DNA from: Clostridia bacterium
GTDB lineage: Bacteria; Bacillota; Clostridia; Christensenellales; Aristaeellaceae
Direction of reading: 5' to 3'
Assembly (NCBI GenBank): GCA_017464305.1
Contig: JAFUDS010000004.1
Location: 28,285 to 92,284 of the forward strand
DNA length: 64,000 nt
Of the stretch, positions 27,387-34,943 are shown in pieces. Position numbers and translations under genes: made by a program. Position 1 is the first letter of the stretch. Each line of letters begins with the position of its first letter. The notes beneath the pieces were generated by a model. It did no database searches, was not told the origin of the DNA, and saw only the letters and a program-made list of their open reading frames with translations.

Positions 27387-28094
27387 ATGTATATTGACAT
27401 TCATTGCCATGTGATTTGGGGTGTGGATGACGGCGGAAACACCCGGGAGGAAACTTTTCATATGTTGGATGCAGCCGCTGCGGATGGAATCAGCAAGATT
27501 ATCGCGACGCCGCATATGACGCCTGGAGTGTACGAGTTTCCGGAAAAGCGGTTTCAAGAGCATATGGCCATTGCCCGGGAGTATATCGCCGAAAAGGGGT
27601 TGGACATCGAACTGGACCGGGGGGCAGAGCTGCTGTATACAGAGCTGACGCCGAGATTGCTTCGGGAAGGAAAGGTGCCGACCCTGGTGGGGACCAACCA
27701 TCCCTTGATCGAGTTTTCCCCGACAGACAGCTGGGAACATATTCGGAATGCCTTACAGAAGGTTTCCAGCGCTGGCTTTTCCCCGGTGATTGCGCATATG
27801 GAGAGGTATCCGGCTGTCAAGTCCATCGATCAGGTGAGGCTGTTGAAGGATTCTTTTCGTTCCCTGGTGCAGATCAATGCGAGAACGCTATTGAAGAAGC
27901 AACCACTGATGAGAAGAAAGTTTTTCAACCGCTTGTTTGAGGAGAATTTGGTGGATTTCATCGCGACGGATACGCATTCGATACCGGGACGGGAGACCTG
28001 CATGACAGAGGGCCTGGCTGCTTTAGAAGCACAATATGGGGAAGAATGTCTGAGCCGAATCCTGCAGAAGACGGAGTATTTTTTCGGATCGTGA
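27387..28094 (+). CDS. CpsB/YwqE-type PHP tyrosine-protein phosphatase
   Basis: This 235-residue metal-dependent phosphatase dephosphorylates BY-kinases. Metal-binding motifs of the PHP fold are present: YIDIHCHVIWGVDDGG, IIATPHMTPGVYE, RGAELLYTE, VIAHMERY and FIATDTHS. It completes the CpsB/C/D control module with the adaptor and kinase upstream. No glycosyltransferase or flippase genes lie in the window, so the polymer is unknown. Confidence 0.92.
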   Translation: MYIDIHCHVIWGVDDGGNTREETFHMLDAAAADGISKIIATPHMTPGVYEFPEKRFQEHMAIAREYIAEKGLDIELDRGAELLYTELTPRLLREGKVPTLVGTNHPLIEFSPTDSWEHIRNALQKVSSAGFSPVIAHMERYPAVKSIDQVRLLKDSFRSLVQINARTLLKKQPLMRRKFFNRLFEENLVDFIATDTHSIPGRETCMTEGLAALEAQYGEECLSRILQKTEYFFGS

Positions 28095-28169
28095 AGTGCG
28101 ATAGAAAAATTTTATGGCGGACGATAGGGAAATAATACCGGTAAAAAACAAAAAAATTCAATTAAACCC

Positions 28170-28198
28170 TTTACAAAGAGAGAAAAATGTGGTAAAAC
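28170..28198 (+). promoter_or_regulatory. Promoter of the exported-protein gene at 28275
   Basis: TTTACA (28170-28175), 17-bp spacer, TAAAAC (28193-28198) with TGG just upstream (extended -10). The predicted start is near 28205, giving a 70-nt 5' UTR. Confidence 0.6.
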
Positions 28199-28221
28199 TG
28201 GTTCTGTTATCGACGTGCCGA

Positions 28222-28265
28222 CCTCCTGAAGGGGGGACACGATCACAAATTTTGTTTTCAGGAGG
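28222..28265 (+). promoter_or_regulatory. Hairpin sequestering the ribosome-binding site
   Basis: CCTCCTGAA (28222-28230) is perfectly complementary to TTCAGGAGG (28257-28265), which contains the Shine-Dalgarno of the gene at 28275. Two more G-U pairs extend the stem inward, leaving a 22-nt loop. When folded, the RBS is hidden, as in RNA thermometers or translational riboregulators. Confidence 0.65.
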
Positions 28266-28274
28266 AAAACGGAG

Positions 28275-28850
28275 ATGAAGAAGATTTTTGCACTGATCCT
28301 GGCTCTGGCCCTGGTGCTGACCGCCGTGAGCGCTTTCGCTGCTGGCTCTAAGACCAACAACGATATCGCGACCTCTACTGCGAGCACTGGTTCCACCGGC
28401 TCCACTTCCGCCAAGGAAGACGCGAGCGAAGCGGATGACGAAGAGATTACGAGCGACATTCTGGATGACAACGACGCCACCAAGGCCCTGAAGGAAAAGC
28501 TGGCTGCCGCGCTGGAAGCGGGCGATGTGCTGAGCGCTCTGCCTGAAGATGTGCGTGCCGAGATTCCGGAAGGCTACACCAATGTGAACGAAGTTGTTAC
28601 CTACAAGCTGGACAAGGTACCGGAAGGAACCACTTCCCTGACCCTGAACTTCAAGTTCGAGACCCTCTACGCTGAAGGCGAGAAGGTGATCGTGGCCTTC
28701 GTGATCCCCGCCGAAGATGAAGGCGAAGATGAGTGGATCCTGCTGGAAGGTATCGGCCAGGCTGACGGCAGCGTGAACGTGACTCTGAATGAAGAGAACA
28801 TCGAGAAGATTGTTGGCAAAGAAGTGACCGTGATCGTCATCAGCAAGTAA
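28275..28850 (+). CDS. Exported acidic protein, unknown function
   Basis: This 191-residue protein has a classic signal peptide (MKKIFALILALALVLTAVSAFA), a Ser/Thr/Gly- then Asp/Glu-rich low-complexity stretch (about 24-60), and a C-terminal beta-rich domain (VTYKLDKVPEGTTSLTLNFK onwards). No family was recognised. The very strong AGGAGG RBS and its sequestration in a hairpin suggest high but controlled expression. It has its own promoter and terminator, so it is monocistronic. Confidence 0.75.
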   Translation: MKKIFALILALALVLTAVSAFAAGSKTNNDIATSTASTGSTGSTSAKEDASEADDEEITSDILDDNDATKALKEKLAAALEAGDVLSALPEDVRAEIPEGYTNVNEVVTYKLDKVPEGTTSLTLNFKFETLYAEGEKVIVAFVIPAEDEGEDEWILLEGIGQADGSVNVTLNEENIEKIVGKEVTVIVISK

Positions 28851-28870
28851 TTTCGAGCAAACGAAATTCA

Positions 28871-28903
28871 AACTCCTTTAGCGCATGCTGAAGGAGTTTT
28901 TTT
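28871..28903 (+). terminator. Terminator after the exported-protein gene
   Basis: AACTCCTTTAGC (28871-28882) pairs with GCTGAAGGAGTT (28887-28898) with one G-U pair, followed by seven T residues. Confidence 0.93.
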
Positions 28904-28914
28904 CTGCCTATGGC

Positions 28915-28944
28915 TTGCCATGGGCTGCTCTTTCGAGATACAAT
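28915..28944 (+). promoter_or_regulatory. Promoter of rqcH
   Basis: TTGCCA (28915-28920), 18-bp spacer, TACAAT (28939-28944), about 80 bp before the rqcH start. Confidence 0.65.
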
Positions 28945-29028
28945 GTAAACCGTAATTTGTGCTCGGGGGCCAAGGATCCCTTGGAGAGAAAACGAAATGG
29001 AAAGCGACACTTTGGAGGATGAAATTCC

Positions 29029-30771
29029 ATGCCGATGGATGGATTGATGGTAGGGTTTGTGGCCCGGGAGCTGGATGAAGCCCTGCGGGGCGGGCGGATT
29101 GACCGGATTACCCAGCCGGAGCGGGATACAGTGATCCTGGTGATTCGGGCGGGAAACGAGAACAAGAACCTGCTGCTGTGCGCCTCGGCCAACAACGCCC
29201 GATGCCATTTGACGAGCAGCAAGTTTCCCAACCCCTTGGAGCCCCCGGCGCTGTGCATGCTGATGCGGAAGCAGCTGCTGGGCGGCCGGGTCATGAGCGT
29301 GCGCCAGGTGGGCGGGGACCGGATTATCTATATCGACATGGACACCATCGGCGAGCTGGGGGACCATGAATCCCGGCGGCTGGTGCTGGAAATCATGGGG
29401 CGGCATTCCAATCTGATGCTGCTGAACGGCGAGGGAAAGATTTTGGAATCCGCCCATCATGTGAACATGGAGATGAGCCGGGTCCGGCAGGTGCAGCCGG
29501 GGTTGAGCTACAATCCGCCGCCGGAGCAGGATCGCCTGGATCCCTGGGAAATGAGCCCGGAGGCTTTAAACGAAAAATTGAATAATTCAATGGGGCAGCC
29601 CTTTGCCAAGGCCATCGCCGGGGCCATTCGGGGATTGAGCATGCCCACCGCCCGGGAGATCGCTTTCCGAGTGACAGGCAGCCTGGATCAATGGCCGGGA
29701 GACTTGGCTGCGGGATGCGAAAAGATAGTGGAGCTATTCCGCCGGATGCCGGGGATGGTGAGCCCCCAGGTGGAATATGGAGACAGCGGAGAGGCGGCAG
29801 AGGTTTACCCCTTTGCCTATCTGAGCGGGAACATAGAAGGGCAGAAGGAGTTCCCTTCCCTGAGCCGGGCTCTGGAAGCCTATTATGGCACTCGGGACCA
29901 GCAGGATCGTCTGCGGCAGAAGAGTGCCTCCATGGTTCGCCTGCTGAAAACCCACATCGAGCGATGCGAAAAGAAGCTGGCCCTGCAAGAGGAGGAGCTG
30001 GCCGGCGCGGCCCGGATGGAGGAATATCGGGTTATGGGAGAGGTGTTGAACGCAAACCTCTACACCCTGAAGAAGGGACCAGCGGAGGTAATTCTGCCCA
30101 ACTGGTATGACCCGGAGGGCGGAAACATCACTATACCCCTGGATACCCGGCTGACCCCCAGCCAGAACGCCCAGAAATATTTCAAGAAGTATCAGAAGGC
30201 CCGGTCCGCCCGGCAGGTGGCGTCGGAGCAGAAGGAGAAGACCCTGCAGGAGCTGGACTATCTGGAGGGCATGCTGCTGGACGTGGGAAAATGCGTGGGA
30301 GAAAGCGAGCTGGAGGAGATTCGGGCGGAGCTGGTGCGGACGGGGTACATGAAGAAGAACACTAACCGACGGCAGCAGCGGAGCCTGCCCCAGAGCAAGC
30401 CCTATCGGTATGTTTCCGCGGATGGGATTGAGATCTGGGTGGGGAAAAACGCGGTACAAAATGACCGTTTGACCCTGGATTCCCCGGCGGACTGCATGTG
30501 GCTCCATGCCAAGGATATGCCGGGCAGCCATGTGATCATCCGGCAGGAGGGGGAGATTCCCCAGGAGACCCTGCGGCAGGGGGCGATGCTGGCGGCCTGG
30601 TACAGCAAGGGACAGCGGAGCTCCCTGGTGCCCATTGACTACACCCGACGGAAATATGTGAAAAAGCCCTCTGGTGCCGCGCCGGGGAAGGTGATTTATA
30701 CGCATCAAAAGACGGCGTATATGACTGTGGAGGAAAAGGAGCTCCAAGAAATTCAATTGCTGGAGTCATAG
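29029..30771 (+). CDS. rqcH: NFACT-family ribosome quality control protein RqcH
   Basis: This 580-residue protein, once called fibronectin-binding protein, has an N-terminal NFACT-N domain from MDGLMVGFVARELDEALRGG, a coiled-coil middle (about 300-420) and a C-terminal NFACT-R domain ('KPYRYVSADGIEIWVGKNAV', WLHAKDMPGSHVII). The DR pair (GGDRIIYI) needed for recruiting alanyl-tRNA in B. subtilis RqcH is present. By family analogy it binds stalled 50S subunits and adds C-terminal alanine tails. GGAGG lies 10 nt upstream. Confidence 0.93.
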   Translation: MPMDGLMVGFVARELDEALRGGRIDRITQPERDTVILVIRAGNENKNLLLCASANNARCHLTSSKFPNPLEPPALCMLMRKQLLGGRVMSVRQVGGDRIIYIDMDTIGELGDHESRRLVLEIMGRHSNLMLLNGEGKILESAHHVNMEMSRVRQVQPGLSYNPPPEQDRLDPWEMSPEALNEKLNNSMGQPFAKAIAGAIRGLSMPTAREIAFRVTGSLDQWPGDLAAGCEKIVELFRRMPGMVSPQVEYGDSGEAAEVYPFAYLSGNIEGQKEFPSLSRALEAYYGTRDQQDRLRQKSASMVRLLKTHIERCEKKLALQEEELAGAARMEEYRVMGEVLNANLYTLKKGPAEVILPNWYDPEGGNITIPLDTRLTPSQNAQKYFKKYQKARSARQVASEQKEKTLQELDYLEGMLLDVGKCVGESELEEIRAELVRTGYMKKNTNRRQQRSLPQSKPYRYVSADGIEIWVGKNAVQNDRLTLDSPADCMWLHAKDMPGSHVIIRQEGEIPQETLRQGAMLAAWYSKGQRSSLVPIDYTRRKYVKKPSGAAPGKVIYTHQKTAYMTVEEKELQEIQLLES

Positions 30772-30780
30772 GGGGTTGTG

Positions 30781-30812
30781 CGCGCGGGAGTGAAACGTCC
30801 CTTCGCACAGAG
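30781..30812. repeat. Short GC element related to 43788-43965 (R4)
   Basis: CGCGCGGGAGTGAAACGTCC followed by CTTCGCACAGAGAAAA joins the two ends of the longer element near 43788-43965 (GCGCGCGGGAGT... and ...GGAGTGAAACATCCCTTCGCA), as if the middle was lost between GGAGT words. It lies just upstream of the methyltransferase RBS. Confidence 0.6.
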
Positions 30813-30835
30813 AAAATACTTAGGAGGTACCCATC

Positions 30836-32056
30836 GTGTACGTACAGGCGCGGGCGGCCAGGACCGTCTATGACTCGGGAGAGAACCTGCTGATTTGCGG
30901 CAGCGGGCTGCAATTGCCTCCGGAGGTGGCCGCGAAAAAAGGGGAAATCCAGTTTGTATATCTGGATCCGCCCTTTATGACTGGAGAAAGCTTCGACCGG
31001 AAGCGGGCCTATGGAGAGCAGGGATGGAAAAAGGGGAGCCCCACCCTGACAGTACCCGGATATGTGGACAAATTCGCGGATGAAGAGACCTATTTGGCCT
31101 TTTTACAGGGCATGATCGAAAACGCCCGGGTGCTGCTGCGGCAGGAGGGGGTCTTCTGCCTGCATCTGGACTGGCGCATGTCCTCCCAGGCGAGGCTGCT
31201 GTGCGACCAGATTTTCGGGAAGGAGATGTTCCTGAACGAAATCATCTGGGCTTACGAAAGCGGTGGGCGCAGCAAGAAATTCTTTCCCCGGAAGCATGAT
31301 ACTATCCTGATGTACGCCCGGAGCAAAAAGTATCGGTTTGATCTAACCCAGGTGCCCATTCCCCGGGGCGAAAACCGGAAGAACCACATGGCCCGAAAGA
31401 TTGACGAGGAGGGCCGCAGCTACTCCAGCATCCTATCCGGGGGTAAAGAGTACCGGTATTACGACGATGACCCGGTGTATCCCGGAGACGTGTGGACGGA
31501 CATCAGCATCCTGCAGCAGAAGGATCCCGAGCGGACGGGATATCCCACTCAGAAGCCTTTAAAGCTCTTGGAGCGGCTGATGAAGCCGGTGGTTCAGGAG
31601 GGGGACTGGGTGGCGGATCTTTGCTGCGGCAGCGGAACCACCGTGGCGGCGGCGGAGCGGATTGGCTGTCATTTTCTGGGCCTGGACGCCAACCCGGAAG
31701 CCATTGCGGTGGCGGCGGCCCGGCTGAAGGCGGAGGATTTGACGATCCTCTCCGAGACAGTGGTGGATGGGGTGGAAACCAGCGCGACTTATGACCCGGA
31801 GACGAAAAGAGTAAAGCTCGGGGCCCTGAACCTGGAGGGAGAACCTTACCCGGCAGAGGCCCGGAAGGAAGACCTGACGGAATCCTGGGAGCTGGGCTGG
31901 CTGGAGGGGGAGGTTTTCCGAGGAGAGAAGCGATACCAGCGGAGCTTCCAGTATCCCGCGCTGGTGGATGACGTGGCAGTTGGTGGAGACAGGATTCCCG
32001 ATCTGCTGATGACGGACGCAGCGGGGAGACGAAGAGTTTACACATGGAAGGAATAA
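30836..32056 (+). CDS. Orphan site-specific DNA methyltransferase (N4/N6)
   Basis: This 406-residue amino-methyltransferase has the catalytic motif DPPF (44-47) near the N-terminus and the SAM-binding motif DLCCGSGTT near residue 260, the order seen in beta-type enzymes of the N6-adenine/N4-cytosine family. YPTQKPLKLLERLMKPVV marks motif X. A C-terminal part of about 95 residues (after AAARLKAEDLTIL) is not recognised and may set specificity or bind a partner. The GTG start is preceded by TAGGAGGT. No restriction endonuclease or specificity subunit adjoins it. The next gene overlaps or abuts it. Confidence 0.85.
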   Translation: MYVQARAARTVYDSGENLLICGSGLQLPPEVAAKKGEIQFVYLDPPFMTGESFDRKRAYGEQGWKKGSPTLTVPGYVDKFADEETYLAFLQGMIENARVLLRQEGVFCLHLDWRMSSQARLLCDQIFGKEMFLNEIIWAYESGGRSKKFFPRKHDTILMYARSKKYRFDLTQVPIPRGENRKNHMARKIDEEGRSYSSILSGGKEYRYYDDDPVYPGDVWTDISILQQKDPERTGYPTQKPLKLLERLMKPVVQEGDWVADLCCGSGTTVAAAERIGCHFLGLDANPEAIAVAAARLKAEDLTILSETVVDGVETSATYDPETKRVKLGALNLEGEPYPAEARKEDLTESWELGWLEGEVFRGEKRYQRSFQYPALVDDVAVGGDRIPDLLMTDAAGRRRVYTWKE

Positions 32057-32061
32057 AGCAG

Positions 32062-32550
32062 ATGGATGTGGTAGCCAATGCCCGGGAGATGCTGGCGGAG
32101 ATAACGCCTCTGAGGACGGACTGCGGCCGGGTGTGCGGCGCCCGGTGCTGCCAGTCCCTGGAGGGGGAGGAGACGGGGATGCTGCTGTTCCCGGGGGAAG
32201 AGGATTTCTACGAGGACCTGGAGGGTTGGCGGATGGCGCCGGCGGGGAAGGATCTGCTGCTGATCTGCCCCGGGGAATGTGCTCGGGAGGATCGGCCCCT
32301 GGCCTGCCGAATGTTTCCGTTGCTGCCGGGATGGAAGGAGGATCACGTGATCGTCCGGACGGATGAACGCTCCCGGGCGGTTTGTCCCCTGGCCCGACAG
32401 GGCAAGAAGGGGATGCAGCCGGAATTCGTGGAGGCGGTACGTCGAGCTGGGGAAGCGCTGTACGAGGACGGGGAACAGCGGGGATTTTTGAACCGGCTCA
32501 ACGAGGAACAGGAGGACTTGAAGGCGCTGCGGAAGCAACTGCTGGGGTAA
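32062..32550 (+). CDS. YkgJ-like cysteine-cluster protein
   Basis: This 162-residue protein has the Cys pattern of the YkgJ/UPF0153 zinc- or iron-chelating family: DCGRVCGARCCQSLEG, ICPGECAREDRPLACRMFP and a later Cys (AVCPLARQ). ATG 32062 is preferred because GAAGGA (32048-32053) is 8 nt upstream; an ATG at 32044 would overlap the methyltransferase gene and has no RBS. It is probably cotranscribed with the methyltransferase. The biochemical role is unknown. Confidence 0.72.
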   Translation: MDVVANAREMLAEITPLRTDCGRVCGARCCQSLEGEETGMLLFPGEEDFYEDLEGWRMAPAGKDLLLICPGECAREDRPLACRMFPLLPGWKEDHVIVRTDERSRAVCPLARQGKKGMQPEFVEAVRRAGEALYEDGEQRGFLNRLNEEQEDLKALRKQLLG

Positions 32551-32673
32551 GAGCTATCAGGCCCGAGGCTGCGCCCGTTTTTCGCTGAAAATTGTTCACC
32601 AGACGGTGTTTCGGATGCAGCAAAAACCCAGATATCCCTTCATTCATACAATCAGGAAGGATGGAAGTACAAG

Positions 32674-33435
32674 ATGAGAATACTGTTGATTCGCCACGGA
32701 GAGCCGGATTATTCCGGGGATACCCTGACCCCTAAGGGGCGGGTGGAGGCGGAGCTGCTGAGCCTGCGGATGACGAAATATGACATTCGGGATTTCTATG
32801 TCTCCCCCCTGGGGCGAGCACAGAAGACGGCGGAATATACCCTGCGCCGGCTCGGGCGGCAGGCGGAAACCCTAGACTGGCTGCAGGAGTTTCGAGCCAG
32901 ATACGTGGACCCCGAGACGGGGCGGAACACCGTGGTCTGGGATCGGAAGCCGCGATTCTGGACCCAGTATCCGGACAGCTTCGACCCGGACAAATGGGCG
33001 GATATTCCTCCCTTCCAGGGCAACGGAACCCGGCAGGTGTGGGAGGAAACGAAGGCGGGCATCGATGGACTGATGGCCAGATACGGCTTCCGGAAGGCGG
33101 GGCAGATTTGGCTGGCGGAGAAGAACACCCCGGACACCATCGCCCTGTTCTGCCATTTCGGCATCTCCATGGCGATTTTGGGCTACCTGACGGAGGTAAG
33201 CCCCATGGTGTATTGGCACCATATGCTGACCCTGCCCTCCTCCCTGACGGAGGTGGTCACGGAGGAACGGGTGCAAGGGGAGGTCAATTTCCGCATCACG
33301 AAGCTGGGGGATGCGACCCATTTGGAGATGAACGGAGAGCCCCGATCCACCCATGGGCTGTTTCCGGAGTGCTATACAGGGGTGGATTCCACTGACCCCC
33401 AGGTCAACGGCATGCCCTTTCGAATTGAGAGTTGA
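32674..33435 (+). CDS. Histidine phosphatase family protein
   Basis: This 253-residue protein of the phosphoglycerate mutase-like superfamily opens with the catalytic RHG motif (MRILLIRHGEPDYSGDTLTP), followed by FYVSPLGRAQKTAEYT with the second Arg and LFCHFGISMAILG with the distal His. It probably acts as a phosphatase on a small metabolite; the substrate is not predictable. The RBS AGGAAGG sits upstream. The flanking gaps (32551-32673 and 33436-33545) show no gene. Confidence 0.85.
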   Translation: MRILLIRHGEPDYSGDTLTPKGRVEAELLSLRMTKYDIRDFYVSPLGRAQKTAEYTLRRLGRQAETLDWLQEFRARYVDPETGRNTVVWDRKPRFWTQYPDSFDPDKWADIPPFQGNGTRQVWEETKAGIDGLMARYGFRKAGQIWLAEKNTPDTIALFCHFGISMAILGYLTEVSPMVYWHHMLTLPSSLTEVVTEERVQGEVNFRITKLGDATHLEMNGEPRSTHGLFPECYTGVDSTDPQVNGMPFRIES

Positions 33436-33545
33436 GGATTTTGATGGAAGCCCTCCCGTGGAGTGGACTTCATCTATCCCTTGTATATGAGCGCTTTCCT
33501 GCGATCATCGGAGTGGGGAATCCATAGCAAACGAGGAGCGGGACC

Positions 33546-34730
33546 ATGGATATTCGGACCGTAAACGAACAGATACAGAACGCAATCGCCTTCTTCACAA
33601 AAGAAACAGGGATCATGGATTCATTGGCGGTCTCCTTTGGCGATCATCAGCAATGCTATGCGGCATGGGATGGACAGGACACGAGCAATCATGCCTTGTT
33701 TGATCTGGCCTCTGTGACCAAGATCTTTACGGGCCTTTGCCTGATGCGCTTGTGGGAAGAGGGAGAGCTGAATCCTTATCAGCGGGTTACTTATTACTGC
33801 CCGGAATTCTCCCGCTTAGGTTCGGTCACGGTGGAGCAGCTGATGGGTTTCCAGGTACAGCTCGTCACCCCAGAACGCATCGACGCCCAGCCGGACAGGG
33901 ATTCCGCCCTCCACTGCCTGCGGGAGGTTTATTCTGCGGGGGCGGTCGTTGGGCGGGCTTATTCCGATATCCCTGCCATGGTGCTAAAATATGTGATCGA
34001 AAAAGCCGCAGGGATGTCCTTGATGCAATATATTCAAAGCGGCATCCTGGCCCCTGCAGGCATGGAAAATACCTTCGCCCAGGTGCCAGCGAACCGCCTC
34101 TCTTCTTGTTTGCTCTACGGCCCAGAATATCGAATTGAAAAAGAAAATTGGATTTGCAGAGATGATATTCAGCGTGGAATTCCCCATGATCCCAAGGCTG
34201 CAGTGTTGCAGGGGAATACAGATGACCTTTGCGGGCATGCCGGACTTTTCTCCACCCTGGAAGATATGCATAAATTGGCAAAGGCTCTGCTTTCAGAAAA
34301 AATCATTTCCCGCAACAGCCTGCATTGCATGGTCGTGAACCGAACCGGACGACAACGTCTCGACGGCAGCCATACCCAGTATCTGGGGTATTGCTGTTAT
34401 CGAAAGCACCCAGATCAATATTTCTCAGAAATCCCTGCCGCTATGTCGGAGGAAGCTTTTGGCATCGGTGGCTTTACGGGGAATCACTTCAGCGTGGATC
34501 CCGTTACCGGACGATATACCATCTTCCTGGGCAATCGGGTTCAAAATCGCCTGACCGTGCTGATTCCCTCGCCTGGCAAAAAGTTGGAAGATTACGGACT
34601 CCAGCCGGACGGGTTAGGCGAAATTCGCTGGAAGGATGGTACGCTCCACCCCTCCTCCGTCAACTATGTCCACCAGAAGGATCAGCACCTGCATGCCGTC
34701 ATCGATCAGATTCTTTCAGATTCCTTCTGA
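33546..34730 (+). CDS. Beta-lactamase-family serine hydrolase
   Basis: This 394-residue class C-like serine hydrolase shows the SxxK motif in FDLASVTKIFTGLCLMRLWE and the tyrosine motif region GRAYSDIPAMVLKYVIEKA (YSD in place of YxN). A later FGIGGFTGNHFSVDP stands where the K/H-T-G motif is expected. No signal peptide is seen, so it is likely a cytoplasmic esterase or peptidase and not a resistance enzyme. Base composition is more AT-rich than its neighbours, which hints at separate ancestry. RBS GAGGAGCGGG precedes the ATG. Confidence 0.8.
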   Translation: MDIRTVNEQIQNAIAFFTKETGIMDSLAVSFGDHQQCYAAWDGQDTSNHALFDLASVTKIFTGLCLMRLWEEGELNPYQRVTYYCPEFSRLGSVTVEQLMGFQVQLVTPERIDAQPDRDSALHCLREVYSAGAVVGRAYSDIPAMVLKYVIEKAAGMSLMQYIQSGILAPAGMENTFAQVPANRLSSCLLYGPEYRIEKENWICRDDIQRGIPHDPKAAVLQGNTDDLCGHAGLFSTLEDMHKLAKALLSEKIISRNSLHCMVVNRTGRQRLDGSHTQYLGYCCYRKHPDQYFSEIPAAMSEEAFGIGGFTGNHFSVDPVTGRYTIFLGNRVQNRLTVLIPSPGKKLEDYGLQPDGLGEIRWKDGTLHPSSVNYVHQKDQHLHAVIDQILSDSF

Positions 34731-34782
34731 TGGCAGTTCTGTATAATATCTACTCGCTTTCTTCTGGCCTACAAGTTTCCAT

Positions 34783-34805
34783 CCCTCGCTCTGCGGGGGA
34801 GTTTT
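34783..34805 (+). terminator. GC hairpin after the serine hydrolase gene
   Basis: CTCGCTCTGCGGGGGAGTTTTC resembles the R1 palindrome GCTCCCCCGCTCCGCGGGGGAG but with a degraded left arm. It may act as a weak terminator. Confidence 0.4.
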
Positions 34806-34825
34806 CATTATTGGGCCAACTTTTG

Positions 34826-34852
34826 TTAGCACTCTTTTACGGTGAGTGCTAA
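34826..34852 (+). promoter_or_regulatory. CIRCE operator (HrcA site) of htpG
   Basis: An exact TTAGCACTC, nine bases, GAGTGCTAA lies directly upstream of the htpG -35 element. The site is identical in both arms to the groESL operator at 11367-11393. Confidence 0.96.
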
Positions 34853-34859
34853 ATTTTTC

Positions 34860-34888
34860 TTGCTTTTCGTTTCTCCTGGTGTTACAAT
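34860..34888 (+). promoter_or_regulatory. Promoter of htpG
   Basis: TTGCTT (34860-34865), 17-bp spacer, TACAAT (34883-34888). The CIRCE ends 7 bp before the -35, so bound HrcA would contact or block RNA polymerase from the upstream side, unlike the groESL layout. Confidence 0.8.
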
Positions 34889-34943
34889 ACACTTTGGAAC
34901 AGATTTTTCGCCCCTATGGGGCTGACTTAGGAGGTTGATTTTC

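Noticed and set aside
33546-34730. Antibiotic-resistance beta-lactamase
   Set aside because: It lacks a signal peptide and the standard KTG motif is not clear; it fits the wider serine-hydrolase/esterase branch of the fold.
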